This document shows positions 41,047 through 52,116 of a stretch of DNA of 64,000 nucleotides, piece by piece (the first letter of the stretch is position 1; every line of letters begins with the position of its first letter). The stretch is taken from NCBI RefSeq assembly GCF_027409185.1, contig NC_084464.1, positions 46,227,095-46,291,094 on the forward strand, given 5' to 3'. The DNA comes from Cynocephalus volans. Lineage: Eukaryota > Chordata > Mammalia > Dermoptera > Cynocephalidae. Under the pieces are notes generated by a model that was given only the letters and a program-made list of their open reading frames with translations, was not told the DNA's origin and made no database searches. The translations under genes and the position numbers were made by a program.

Positions 41047-41677
41047 TGTGGTGCCTAGGAGATGGTCAGCTGCTTCAAGATGAAGCTGAATATCTCCTTC
41101 CCAGCCACTGGCTGCCAGAAACTCATTGAAGTTCCCATGAAACTGTGTCTTCACCCATGGCCGTGTTCATTGGCTACTGAGTAAAGGGACATTCCTGTTA
41201 TAGACCAAGGAGAACTGGAGAAAGAAAGCACAAATCCATTTGGGGGTTGCATTGTAGATGCCAATCTGAGTGTTCTCATCTTAGTTATTATAAAGGAGAG
41301 AAGGATATTCCTGGACTGACTGACACTCTGGTGCCTTATCACCTGGGGCCCAAAAGAGCTAGCAGAATCTGCAGAGTTTTCAATTTCTCTAAAGATGACA
41401 TGCGCTGATATGTTGTAAGAAAGCCCTTAGGCAAGGAAGGTAAGAAACCTAGGACCAAAGCACCCAAGATTTAGTGTCTCGTTACTCCATGTGTCTTGCA
41501 ACACAAAAGCCAGCTTATTACTCTGAAGAAACAGTGTACTAAGAAAAATAAAAAGAGGCCGCAGAATATGCTAAACGTTTGGCCAAGAGAATGAAGGAGG
41601 CCAAAGAAAAATGCCAGAACAGATTGCCAAGAGATGCAGGCTGTCCTCTCTGAGAGCGTCTTTAAAAAAAAAAAAAA
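41047..41677 (+). pseudogene. RPS6: Processed pseudogene of ribosomal protein S6, internally deleted
   Basis: The 5' leader (TCAGCTGCTTCAAG) and ATG at 41080 open MKLNISFPATGCQKLIEV. The copy then jumps to the PMKQ region: about 43 codons (near residues 19-61) are missing. Later matches include [25 protein letters not shown] and AKRMKEAKEK, broken by frameshifts and stops (an early TGA after the LATE-like segment, another near 41410). The copy ends inside the serine-rich tail (SSLRA) and runs into poly(A) at 41662-41677, so true 3' UTR is absent. It is a dead, intronless retrocopy. Confidence 0.9.
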
Positions 41678-41947
41678 GTCACCACAAACTAGAAACTACT
41701 CCTAAGAATCCTTACAGATATTAACAACATATCTTTGTTACTCAACCCTCTTTCTCTTGACTTTTGCTCCAAGATTGCCATTCCTTGTTTGCACAGACTT
41801 ACCTTTCTTAGGCATTGTGTATTTCTCTTTTGTTCCTTACGTAGAACAGTATGTGCAAATGAATGTTTAATCATGGATTAAGAGTTGTGGCCATCTGGTC
41901 AAGCAGGTGAGGGAAGCTACCAGATCTGAAATAAAGTGATCAGCTAG

Positions 41948-42455
41948 GTATTTTAAAAATGTATGGATTGTGGAATATGACTCAGCAATAAAAATAATTA
42001 ACTATTGATACAACTTGGATGGATCTCAAAAGCAGTATGCTAAATGGAAAAAGTCAGTCTGAAAAAGTCACGGGCTGCGTGATTCCATTTATATAAATAA
42101 CAAAATCATACAGATGATGAACAAATTAGTAGTTGCCAGGGGTTAGGGATGGTATTGGGGGAGGGGCACAGGATGTGACTATAAAGGAGTAGCACAAGGG
42201 AGATCTTTGTTGTGGTGTTGGAATAGTTCCGTATCTTCGTTATAGTAGTGGTTACATGAGTCTACACATGTGATAAAATGACAGAACTATACACACATAC
42301 CAATATCAATTTCCTGGTTTTTATGTTGTACTATAGTTATGTAAGATGTAACCATTGAGGGAAACTGGGTGAAAGGTATAGGGGACTTCTGTTTATCTTC
42401 ATAACTTCCTTTGAATCTACGATTATTTCAATATAAAAACTTTTTAAAAAGTATG
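41948..42455 (+). mobile_element. L1 3' UTR
   Basis: AGTAGTTGCCAGGGGTTAGGGATGG and ATCTACGATTATTTCAATATAAAAAC are standard L1M 3' UTR blocks. Confidence 0.7.
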
Positions 42456-42533
42456 GACTTCCACTTCCAGGAATAGATGTACTTTTCCCTATTCCTATTG
42501 GTAAGTACAACTGAAAACCCTAAACAGACTTCT
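42456..42533 (+). mobile_element. L1M 5' region, left piece
   Basis: Resembles the start of old mammalian L1 5' UTRs (CTTCCACTTCCAGGAATAGA, GTAAGTACAACTGAAAACCC). It continues past the 42534-43876 insertion. Confidence 0.5.
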
Positions 42534-43876
42534 GATCAAGATGGTGGATTAGACGGTCCCCAGCATCACCCTCTCCCACAATCAACCAGTTTATAACTAT
42601 TACAAAGCAATGATTGCCAAGCTGGGGCCACTAGAGCTCAGGGGAAGAGGAAGAAAGACCTATGGAGTTCATGAAGGCAGGAGAAGCTGAGAGAAAGAAG
42701 GGACTGCTCTGACATTTCAAGTCCTAGCCACTTTAAGACTGGCCCTGGTAAGCACACGGAGCAAGAGCTGACAAAAGCTGCTGCTGTGCCCTTCATAAGA
42801 AGTTGCTTGGAAGCTGCAGTGAAGAGGGCCTTGGTGGCCCCCAGGCCAGCAAGACTACTAACAAGATTCCCATGGACCCACATAGGAGCAAGGGGCCACA
42901 GACAATGGAAAAAAGGAGCCACTCAGAGGCAAGTGAGTCATTGCAAGGGACTGGTGCATGGCCCATCCCATGGAAAATGTTTGGAGTGCAGGCAGTGGGG
43001 GAGATGGGCCCACCCGGGGAACACTGGAGCACAGCATGGACAGCTGATCTGCCCTCCAGTCAGCACGCAGCCACTCAATGGAGACTGGTCAGGAATATAG
43101 AACTGCAGGGGGTGCAGTTTGTTGAAAAGACTCAGGTTCGGACCAGAGTTTCCATGTAACCCAGGTGTACTGGACCTAAAAAGACCTGGAAGTGTTTACA
43201 AGGTCAGCAATTAAACCCTGTGCTGCACAGAAAGCCTTCCTCATATAATCAACAGCAAAGCAGCAATTAGCTCAACCACAGGGCTCAAGTGTTGGTTCCC
43301 ACAGGAAATTCCCCCATTTTAGAAGTAAGTGAAGGACAAAATTAGTTCCAGTGCAGGGTTTAAATGGTGAGAATATACAATTCAACACAACTGAAAGAAA
43401 AAACAGAAAACTCAGATCAGAGACAACGTTCTGATATTAACCAATAAAGGTCTAACACCACCAAGGAACACCTATAAGACCTAGAAGAACCAGAAGTCCC
43501 CTGGGCTCCCAAGCCTGGGTGGGGAGAGGGCCGAGGGCCTCAGCCACATCACCCTAACATCTGCGTCCAGCCCAGAGATGACCAATCTGCAACTGGAAGC
43601 CCCCAGGCTCCCAAATTTGGAGATGGGGGATGGGGGAGGGCTGAGAGCCTCAGCCGTGCCCCGTCCCAACGTCCACATCCAGCCCAGCTCTGACTGAGCT
43701 ACTTCCAGAAGTGCCCCAGGCTCCCCTGCTGGAATGAGGTGGGGGGATGTCATGGGCCTTGACCACATCCCCCAACTCTTTCCTCCTCCTCCCACCCTTT
43801 CCCCTTCCTCCTTCCCTTCTCTTCCCCCGCGACTGCTCCACAACATCTTAGAATGTAAAAAAAAATAATAATAATA
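42534..43876 (+). mobile_element. L1-5'UTR-like GC-rich insertion sharing its head with the 58-61 kb composite
   Basis: It begins GATCAAGATGGTGGATTAGAC and is collinear for about 830 nt with the minus-strand head of the 58-61 kb element (both carry ACCTATGGAGTTCATGAAGG and GTGAGTCATTGCAAGGGAC). It then diverges. About three imperfect units of roughly 105 nt (CCAGGCTCCCAA ... GGGCTGAGAGCCTCAGCC, 43495-43800) are followed by a pyrimidine tract (43780-43826) and an A-rich end with (AAT)n. It appears to sit within the 5' region of an older L1. No ORF. Confidence 0.65.
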
Positions 43877-44026
43877 AGTAATTTTAAAAAAGAAAACCAT
43901 TCCCATGTCAGTGGAGGCCTACATATACATAACAAGCATAAGACTGAAAGATGGAGAGAAGGCAGGCCTGTTAGGGAACTTGGGACCTAAGGAACAACAT
44001 GGTAAGTTTCCTGGTTTTGTGTTTGT

Positions 44027-44112
44027 TTTGGTTTTGGTGGCTGGCTGATACAAGAATCGAGTCCTTGACCTTGCTGTTATAACACTGCACTCTAACCAAC
44101 TGAGCTAACCTC
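44027..44112 (-). mobile_element. t-SINE monomer
   Basis: GGTTTTGGTGGCTGGCTGAT to CAACTGAGCTAACC, in the L1M 5' UTR. Confidence 0.85.
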
Positions 44113-44996
44113 CTTTCCTGTGGTTTTTTTTTTTTTTTTTTTTGCCTCATACATACCAGACTTGGAGCTGAAGAAGCTGGCAACCAAGAAACCCTGATGG
44201 GCATAGACAAAAAACACTCCAAGAAAAGCCTGCTCTCGGTAGCCAAAGGACCAGGAAAGAGGCAGTTTAGCCAGACAGAAAACTTAAAGACAATAACTGC
44301 TCTACCACAGCCAGTCACCACAGAAAAAACTGTGGCCCCACCCAGGCCAGCGAAGGCCAAATGGGGAGCTAAGACTTCCACTTTCCTGAGGCTGTAACAG
44401 GGTGCCCTGGCCCCCTGCTGGGCTGGTGTCAGAGAAGGCCTCATAAGAAGTCAGGCTTATCATCCCCATTTGGCAATAAGAAGGCATTGCTGCCTCGCGA
44501 TTGAGGTAGTGTCAGAGAAGCCATAATCAGGACTTATGACTGTCACCACTGCCCAGTAGGAATGAGGTTACACAAATCCCCATGTCAGCAGAGACCTTGT
44601 GGGGAGCAATAATGAGGCACCCTGCCACTGCGAGTTAGAGAGTATTAGTGAAAAGCTACTGGGGAGCAGGAACTCCCACATCAGCCTTGCAGTAATGAGA
44701 AGCTCCTCCCTTGGTGTCTAAGGAGGCCCAGTGGGGAACTGGACTTTATCTCCACCTGATAGTAACAAGAGGGCACTTCTCCCTTCTCCTACTGGACCAG
44801 TATGAGAAAAATCCAGCAAAACAGAAGGTTTAGATGAGATCCGAGAGTCTCACAGCATAATGCAAACATATCCAGGTTTCAATTTAAAATCATTTATCAT
44901 ACCATGAACCAGGAAGATTTCAAACTGAATTTAAAAAGGCAATAGATGTCAACATGAAGATGACATACATATTATAATTATTTGACAAAGATTTTT

Positions 44997-45089
44997 CTTT
45001 TTTTTTTGGCGGCTGGCCAGTAGGGGACCCAAACCCTTGACCTTGGTGTTATAAGACCGAGCTCTACCCAACTGAGCTAACTGCCAGCC
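44997..45089 (-). mobile_element. t-SINE monomer
   Basis: TTTGGCGGCTGGCCAGTAGG to GAGCTAACTGCCAGCC, in L1M. Confidence 0.88.
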
Positions 45090-45713
45090 TAACAGATTTT
45101 AGAGCAGCCATCATAAAAATGCTTCAATGAGCAATCATGAACATGCTTGATTGGAACAAATGAAGAAATAGCAGATGAATGTAAAGTCTCAACAAAGAAA
45201 TAAGATATAAAGAAGAACCTAATGGAAATTTTGGAAACAAACGAACAAAAATACATAAATAAAAATAAAGTAACTGAAGTAAGAAATTCAGTGGATGGTC
45301 TCAACAGAATTGTTTTGGGAGAAAGGACCTAAATGGCTGAGTGAACCTGTGAGAGGAATGAGAAGTGGACCATGCCATCCGGGAGCCGCGCAATTATCTA
45401 ACGAATTCTGCAAACACCCCACGTCCCCCGGCTGAAGGTCCAAGGAGACTGCGTGGCGCGCACCTCGTGCAGTTCAGAGGCGAAGCCCTTCCGACCTCGC
45501 TCGGCGAGAGGTAGATGGGCGGGGCGGAGGAAGGCTGCCCGCGCGCGCCCCGCCCCCCCGCGCCGGCCCGCCCCTCCCCGCCCACGCGCGCCCCCGCCGC
45601 CGCCAGCCGGGCCCGCTATCTTCGCGTCGCTCTGGGCTGGCGGCCAAGGTGCCGCGCGGGTGGGTGGGATCGTGGCGGAGCTGCGGGTGCCGGGACAGGG
45701 GCGAGAGAGCGCC

Positions 45714-45764
45714 ATGGCGGCGGCTGTGGCGGCGGCATCCGGTGCCCGCGCTGCGGCGACGTGA
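45714..45764 (+). promoter_or_regulatory. BLTP3A: Upstream ORF in the BLTP3A leader, 16 codons
   Basis: GCCATGG gives an optimal Kozak context. The frame reads MAAAVAAASGARAAAT and stops at TGA 45762-45764, 73 nt before the main ATG and in another frame. If transcription starts upstream, it could limit translation of the main frame. The same bases match a YY1 site (ATGGCGGC), which may be why they are there. Confidence 0.5.
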
Positions 45765-45837
45765 GGGGGCCGCCTCTTCTCCACGACTGCAGAGGCCACA
45801 GCTGCCCGCCCGCCTTCACACGGGTCGCGGCTCCGGC

Positions 45838-45881
45838 ATGGCCGGGATCATTAAGAAGCAGATCCTGAAACACCTGTCCCG
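45838..45881 (+). CDS. BLTP3A: Bridge-like lipid transfer protein 3A, coding exon 1 only (5' partial gene)
   Basis: ATG with G at -3 and G at +4 opens MAGIIKKQILKHLSR, the known start of BLTP3A (UHRF1BP1, VPS13/chorein family), then a GTGAGA donor at 45882 after the first two bases of the Arg codon. This segment begins the N-terminal chorein region that caps a long lipid-conducting groove; the protein acts at organelle contact sites (family knowledge). Placement just downstream of SNRPC on the same strand agrees with human 6p21.31 gene order. The remaining exons were not found and should lie past position 64000. The same 15 residues by chance, with a correctly placed donor, inside a CpG island, is very unlikely. 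The call still rests on one short exon. Confidence 0.9.
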
Positions 45882-47469
45882 GTGAGAGCGCCAGCGCCGG
45901 CCCCCGGCGGTCCTGGGGCCTCCCTCACCCCCTCCGACCTCCTCCCTTCCGCCGCGCTCGGGGCCCGGCCCCCTCTCCAGCCCCGGCCGGGGACTCCGTG
46001 GTGGCCCCTGCCTCGACTCGAGCCTGCACAGCGCCCCCCGCGCCCACTGGCGCCGACCGTTGTCACAACTCTGTTCTTCCCAAGCCCCGGGCCCTCGGGT
46101 ACAGGGCGCTCCTGTCCTTGCGCCAGTGCCCCTAGTCTCTCTTCCGCACCCTAACAGTCCCCCGGACCTCTTCCCGTTCCTTAAGGGCTCTCCTGGCTTG
46201 CTGTCCCCACCCTCAGTTCTCATACCTCCGAGCAGGTCACTCCGTCCTCCCCTGACCCTCCCTCCGAGGCCCCCACGGAGCCCACTTTTCCTGCCCGCCC
46301 TCGCTGTGTTCCTGTTCCTTCTGCCCCCTGTGGCCTTTGAACTCGCTGTCCCTCGGGGCCTCTGCCCGTCTCTTGACCCGCCCCTCCAGCCCTCCACTGA
46401 CTTCCTCTCCCAGACCCTTTCTCCCCCTGCCCATTCTGAGTAACCCTGCCACCCAGTCCAACATAACCCATTTTTCCCTCACATTTCCCAGAAGCTCCCA
46501 GCTCTTCCTCCTCCTCTTCTGTCTGACCCTGTTGCATCACCCTGGAAAAAGATATAAGCCCTGCACCCAGGGCCTGAGATCCTTTCTCCCTCCTTTGCTT
46601 CTCTTCTCATTGCATAGACTAATGGGAGAAAGGTCATGAGAGCTGGGGATAAAGTTTCAGCAACCTTCTCTTTAAGAAGACGAGGTTTTTTGACAGCCTG
46701 TCAGAGTACCAACAACGTCCACGTCTTTGTAGTCTTTTATCAAGCAGTGTTATGTCACTCAGTAATTGGGGTTTGAGGGGGTTGGCGGACAAAAGTTTTT
46801 AGGTGTAGCTGGGTGACTGCTGGCCCTTGCGTTAACGATTGCAGTTTGTCAGAACTGGTGGACACAAAAATTGGGAGGTAGCTTTTCAATCCTTATTTTA
46901 GGCGGGGGTTGGTGATGGGTAATACCATAACCAGCTTTGTATTTCAAGTGGGGAGTGATCCAGGGCTTGACTCCACAGAGGTCAGTGGTTTTCAGGACGT
47001 AGGAATAGGGGAAATGCCAGTCAACATGGAACACCCAGGCCTTGTACTGCTATCTCTCCTGGTCTTGTCATTGCATCTGTAAGTGGTGTGTGAGACACTG
47101 TCCTGCCACTGCATCCCCTTTTCTTAGCTGCCACTCTGGCTTATGTCTTGTTACTTTGATCTTAGATTTTGAGTAGTAATTAGATTCAGATACATCTTTT
47201 GACCATGTTATAAAAGAAAAAGCAGATTGGAGGCAGGAGTGCCTTTGGACCCTTTACTCGAATTAACGAAATATAGTCTTTTTTCAGGTAGTGTTAATCT
47301 GGGTATTCCATAAGTCTGTTGGTTCTGTGTAAAGATTTAAAAGTAGGACTAAAGATTACAGAATGGGACAGAGAATTTAATCAGAGGAACCTTTATTAAT
47401 TTGAATGGATATAGAATTTTAGGGCTTAGAGATGAAGTCACCTATCATAGTGTTGTGTTCAAGAGCCTA

Positions 47470-47578
47470 GACTCTTTCTGATTTGCTTTCTTCATCTCAA
47501 AAATGGGATAATAATGCTATTCATATTAGCATAGTGCCTAGCACATAGTAAGTGCTCAATAAAACATGAGCTGTGGTT
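47470..47578 (+). mobile_element. MIR 3' part
   Basis: AAAATGGGATAATAATGC and AGTGCCTAGCACATAGTAAG. Confidence 0.65.
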
Positions 47579-47778
47579 ATGTTTTGGGTCACGACTTTTG
47601 TGACAATTTAATACAAGCCATAGGCCTTCTCTCCAGAAAAATCCATATATGCAAATGGGCAATTTTTTACATAAGTTCTGGCCCGGGGCATTATGAGCCC
47701 CTGAAACACATTTGAACCCCTCAAGGCATCCTGGAGCTAGGTGAATAATCTCTGATCTAGTTCAGTGACTCATTTTAT

Positions 47779-47887
47779 TTTTTTTGTCTTTTTTTGACGG
47801 CTGGCCTTTATGAGGATCTGAACCCATGACCTTGATGTTACCAGCACCACGCTCTCCCAAGTGAGCTAACCGGCCAGCCCTCAACTC
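47779..47887 (-). mobile_element. t-SINE monomer, 10-bp TSD
   Basis: CTCATTTTAT at 47769-47778 and 47888-47897. Has a dimer-like D-arm (CTCCCAAGTGAGCTAACC). Inserted in MIR. Confidence 0.9.
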
Positions 47888-47995
47888 CTCATTTTATGGC
47901 TGAGGAAACTAAATCTAGACAGGATAAGTGACTTGTCCAAGTTGCATAGGAAAGTAAGGTAGTGGAACAGAATCCAGGTTCCTAACTCTGGTAAA
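47888..47995 (-). mobile_element. MIR
   Basis: ATTTTATGGCTGAGGAAACT and AACAGAATCCAGGTTCCTAAC, reverse MIR. A t-SINE sits at its left edge. Confidence 0.65.
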
Positions 47996-48932
47996 CTTTC
48001 CCCTGTTTTGTACACATATTCCACATATTCTGTTTACCGCCTATGAACATTGGGTTTTTTAAAGAAAAATTTTAATAGTATGTGCTGACACATTGATTGA
48101 GTCCTAGGTGAACAAAGTGTCTTTTTTAGATGAAGCAGGAATAAGTATGACAGACATGGGAAATTTCTGATTTTCTCAGCATCAGGTTGGGGACTGAGGA
48201 GGAAGAAGAGGTTATGTTACAGCTCCAATTTCAGGGCTCCAGGAAGAGGTGCTATGATATGAGTCTGGTTGGGGGAAAGGCCAAACTTCTGGGGCCTTTG
48301 TTTAGTTTTGAAAAGCTACCTAATTATGTGTGACATTGTGTCTCTGTATAGTCTCCAGCACACACATGCAGGCCGGCTTGCCTGGGGAGGAACTACAGCT
48401 CTGTGGCTTGCCAGACCTGATGGGGAAAGAGAGAGAAGGGAAGGTATACTGAGTTACTGTGTTAAATAAATACTGTAGGTGTTTGATAATTACTTGTTGC
48501 TGATGATGACAGTACCATTTGACCTGGAGGAGAATGTCCTATAGCAGAGAGGATATGCCGGTGACTCTCATATGGTATCTAATTTGGGGCATGAAATTTC
48601 AGATAATAAAGTATCTTGTTGGAATGCATCCTTCTTATTAGTAGAGTATTTTGGTAAACAAGATTTGGGGGGAATGGTATTCAAGATATTTTTCTTAAGT
48701 GTGGACTTTAGGTTGGGCACTGATCTGGGCACTGGGGATGTAGCAGGGAAGAAATGTAAGTGTCTTTTAAAGCCTATAACCTATGGTTTGGATGACTGCT
48801 GCTCAATACAAATAGCTTTCATGCACAGCATTCATTTAAATAGACCCAGGAAGAGACCTTTACTTAGAAACACAAAGTAATCATTCATTAAAGAGATATC
48901 CAAAATTGATTTTTCACTAAATTAGATTATTG

Positions 48933-48998
48933 TTTCTTTCTTTCTTTCTTTCTTTCCTTCCTTCCTGCCTGCCTGCCTGCCTGCCTGTCTGCCTGTAC
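48933..48998 (+). repeat. Compound tetranucleotide repeat
   Basis: Grades from (TTTC)n through (TTCC)n to (TGCC)n and a final CTGTCTGCCTG. Confidence 0.93.
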
Positions 48999-49094
48999 AG
49001 GGATATTCTTGTTTTAGGTCACCTTAGCTAACGACCTTTCATTATACAAGTAGGAAGAAATAGGATTGATTATAAAGTAAGTCAAGAGACTATG

Positions 49095-49310
49095 GCTAAT
49101 GGAAAGAGCATGGGTGCTGGTGCCAGACAAGCCATGTTCCCCTTCCAGCTCTGCCACTAATGAGCAAGGCAGCCTTTCTGAGCCTTAGTATTCTTATCTG
49201 TAAAAGATAAGAATAAGGTAGAATAATACACAGATTTTTTTGAGGATTGGGGATAAAGTATTTTTACTACAGTGCCTGACATGTAAGTAGGTATTTAATA
49301 AAGAGTAGCT
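49095..49310 (+). mobile_element. MIR, nearly full length
   Basis: GCATGGGTGCTGGTGCCAGAC, CAGCTCTGCCACTAATGAGC and a CAGTGCCTGACATGTAAG end. Confidence 0.75.
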
Positions 49311-49894
49311 ATATAACAGGGCCAGAGAAATTAGAGACACTGCTGTGGCATGTATGACAGAAATTCAACTGGCTCTTTTACAAACCCATCAGAAGTCTTA
49401 ATTATTTACTCTAAATGACTACAGGAAATGTGAAACTGAGTTACAGAGACATGGCTCATAGACATGATAATTATTTTAAAAATGTAAGTATTAGGCGAAA
49501 TTCAGAGGTATAGATGATTTCAGAATTCCTTTTGGAGATTAAGAGAACCCGACTGTGAGCTCAGCCCTCTTAGTTCCTGATCTGTGCCTCCACTCATTGT
49601 TGCTTATTATCCTGAAGAGCACTGAAGAGACGGAAAGATCTTAGAGATCATCAGGGCTGCCCCCAGTGGGCGGTGAAGAGGTTGGTTATTTGCCCATGGT
49701 CTGTTTAGTAGGAGGTTTGTAGGACTAGTTTCAATTTTCAAGTCATGTCCCTTTACACTAGACTTTAGTTATTATCACCTTCATTTCCCACATAATTATT
49801 TTGTGCATTTTCTAGTTAACAGTCAACTTGTCTCTGTTTTCCTGTCTCATTTTCTTGTGTTGCTTTGGAATAAAGCACTTTTATTTACTAAGCA

Positions 49895-50115
49895 AATATT
49901 TAATAATAGCCAACTGTGCTAATTAAGCACTCTACAAGTCTTATGATGATTTAATCCTCATAATAATCCTATGAGGTAGATATTAGTCCTCTTATAGATG
50001 AAGAAATGAGATACAGAAAGGCTGAATAACTTGACCAAAGTCATAACTAGTAAGTGATGGAACTGAGATTCAAATGCAGGCACTCCTCCATAGCTGTGTT
50101 CTTTAACCACTCTGT
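49895..50115 (-). mobile_element. MIR, nearly full length
   Basis: TTAATCCTCATAATAATCCTATGAGG, AACTAGTAAGTGATGGAACTG, TTTAACCACTCTGTTAC, reverse MIR. Confidence 0.75.
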
Positions 50116-51561
50116 TACTGTGGTTAAATACCTTTCATCTATTTAGTGTTTTAAGCAGAACATACCCATGTTGCCAACGCGCACCTGAAGAAACAATATT
50201 ACTGGCACCCAGGAAGCCTTTCTCATTGGTCCTTACAGAAAGAAGGAACCAAGGTTGTCCTTCTTTATCATCTTTTTTCACATTAAGGCATACTTCAAGG
50301 AGGAAACTTTGACTTCAGCATAGGTGAAATAGCTGCAATATATACACTGGGTTGGGTCCTTACAGGATTTACTTATATAGAGTCTAAGAAGATAACACAA
50401 TCATATACTGTATTCTTATAGTGAAAAAATATTAGAGGTCATTTATTTACCCTCACCCAATACAAAACCTGGTTGAAAACTGTGAGTATGGCGTTAATCA
50501 CTGAAAAGAAAGATTCTTTTCATGATAGCTTAGTTTTCTATACCCAGTGGAGTGTGGCCTTGTGTGGAGTGTGGAGATTGTGTCTCTTGTCTGCTTTGAA
50601 ATCAGAGAGTTTGAGGACACTTTGAATAGGTGAAGTGGATGTGGGAGAAAATATGTGGAGTGAGAATGTGTGGTTGGAATTTAGGGAACCTTAGACCTGG
50701 AGAGTAGTGGGGGGAGAGGGGCAGAAGGGCAAGGAAATCCAATTCAGCCAGTATCATTAAGGGTCCTTTTGTTTCCGTGTGGTAAGGGCAAGAACTTGCT
50801 ACTGGTCCTGATCACAGATACTAAAGAACATTTTCCAGTATTTATAAATAGTAGAATCAATTAGTATCTATAGTAAAGGGGGAAACTAAAGTGTAAAAAT
50901 AATACATGTTAGTAATTTAGGTAAAGGGTATATAGTTTGTACCTACTTGCCACAAAAATAAGGACTAGATATATTATAAAATATTTGTTGGATTGACTTT
51001 GTTGTTTTATTTGCCTACATCAGTAATCTTTTTACATGTGTGCTCAGTCTTTATAGTGCATTGGTTATATGTAGTTTGGCTGCCAGCCCACCATTTTAAA
51101 AATTATAGAGAACACTGATGGTGAGATATCAGTGTATTTGTCTGACTTAGTGGAAGTGCTGTGTTCCAAAAATCTATTTCTAAGTATGAAATTTGGAGTG
51201 TGTTGTCTAGTAGAAATAGTGTTATAATGTTGAATGTTTTACTAAGTTAGCGCATAAAAGCCACGGAGGATTAGTTATATATAAAATAAGCTTACTAGAT
51301 GGAGTTCTGGGTCTTGGTTGTTAAGGTACTATTTGAAGGAGTAGGTGGAGGTGAAGAAGAAGAAAAAGAGTGTTTTCTTTCCTATTCCTTGAAGTAGATC
51401 CTTTAGATTATTATATCTTAGCAAGGACTGACTCTTTTTGGTTGTCACAGTGATTGAGGAGTGTGACCAGCACTTAGTTAGTGGGGGGCCAAGGATGCTG
51501 CTGTCCTGTACTATGGAGAATAATCTCACATAAAGAAGCATTGTCCCTTGTCTCTTGATTT

Positions 51562-51730
51562 TTTTTTTTTTTTTAAAAGATGACTGGTAAAGGGATCTTA
51601 ACCCTTGACTTGGCGTTGTCAGCACCACGCTCTCTGAAGTGAGCGAACCAGCCATCCCTATATGGGATCCGAACCCGTGGCCTTAGTGTTATCAGCACCG
51701 CACTCTCCCAAGTGAACCACGGGCCGGCCC
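51562..51730 (-). mobile_element. t-SINE dimer
   Basis: CTCTTGATTTT / CTCTTGACTTT flank it. Confidence 0.93.
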
Positions 51731-51813
51731 TCTTGACTTTTGAATGCTAGATGTTTCCATAGGTGAATTATCTGTTTAGATTGTAATGAGCCTAGAATCG
51801 AACTCTATTTTAC

Positions 51814-52116
51814 TTGAAAACACAATATTGCACAGCTTTAAACTACAGTGAATGTCCCAAGACTACAATAACCGTGAGGAAAGATTGTTTTAAACTTTAC
51901 CAGGAGTTTGTCACCATTTTGGAAAATACTGTCACTGTTGGCAGTGCCACTCATGGTATTGGAGTCGCCAATACGATATGCCTGTATTTGTCTCCATTTG
52001 TAGCTGTTCTTAATCCTCATGATTCCACATGTGGGTGCAAGCATCTGACAACTCTGTCTTCTATTGCAGTGGTGTTGGAGCATTTTAATATTGAAATGCA
52101 AATTATTTTATTATAA
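51814..52116 (+). other. Unidentified 100-codon open frame
   Basis: Starts MKTQYCTALNYSECPK and ends NIEMQIILL. Cysteine-containing, in AT-balanced sequence, with no recognised domain. It is in BLTP3A intron 1, directly downstream of a t-SINE dimer. Could be a decayed transposon or retrocopy, or chance. Confidence 0.2.

Larger units (their letters stand above)
43877..45330 (+). mobile_element. L1M 5' UTR to start of ORF1, right piece
   Basis: Old L1 5' region with the characteristic ATTTGACAAAGATTTT / TTTAGAGCAGCCATCATAAA block and a degraded ORF1 coiled-coil start. Two t-SINEs interrupt it (44027, 44997). It ends about 30 nt before the BLTP3A CpG island. Confidence 0.65.
35503..45360. other. 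Intergenic region SNRPC to BLTP3A
   Basis: Holds LINE, hAT and SINE insertions and the RPS6 retrocopy. 35503-36090, 37103-37780 and 37994-38930 show no repeat or gene I can name. Confidence 0.6.
45360..46480 (+). promoter_or_regulatory. BLTP3A: CpG island and promoter of BLTP3A
   Basis: Very GC- and CpG-rich, starting directly after old L1 sequence. It has GC boxes GGGCGGGGCGG at 45517-45527 and CCCCGCCCCCCC near 45548, and no TATA box. A YY1-like ATGGCGGC motif sits at 45714. Initiation between about 45600 and 45710 is likely. After the exon, 45882-46480 stays C-rich as first-intron sequence. Long open frames on both strands here reflect GC content. Confidence 0.85.

Noticed and set aside
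41047-41677. Functional RPS6 gene
   Set aside because: Intronless, with a 43-codon gap, stops and frameshifts, and poly(A) inside the coding tail.
43481-44444. Minus-strand ORFs of 141 and 157 codons
   Set aside because: They run across unrelated repeats (GC-rich insertion, t-SINE, L1M) and have low-complexity Gly/Arg or Lys runs.
45816-46397. 193-codon minus-strand ORF at the BLTP3A promoter
   Set aside because: Gly/Arg-rich antisense shadow of a CpG island, with no recognised motif; open frames occur in several phases there.
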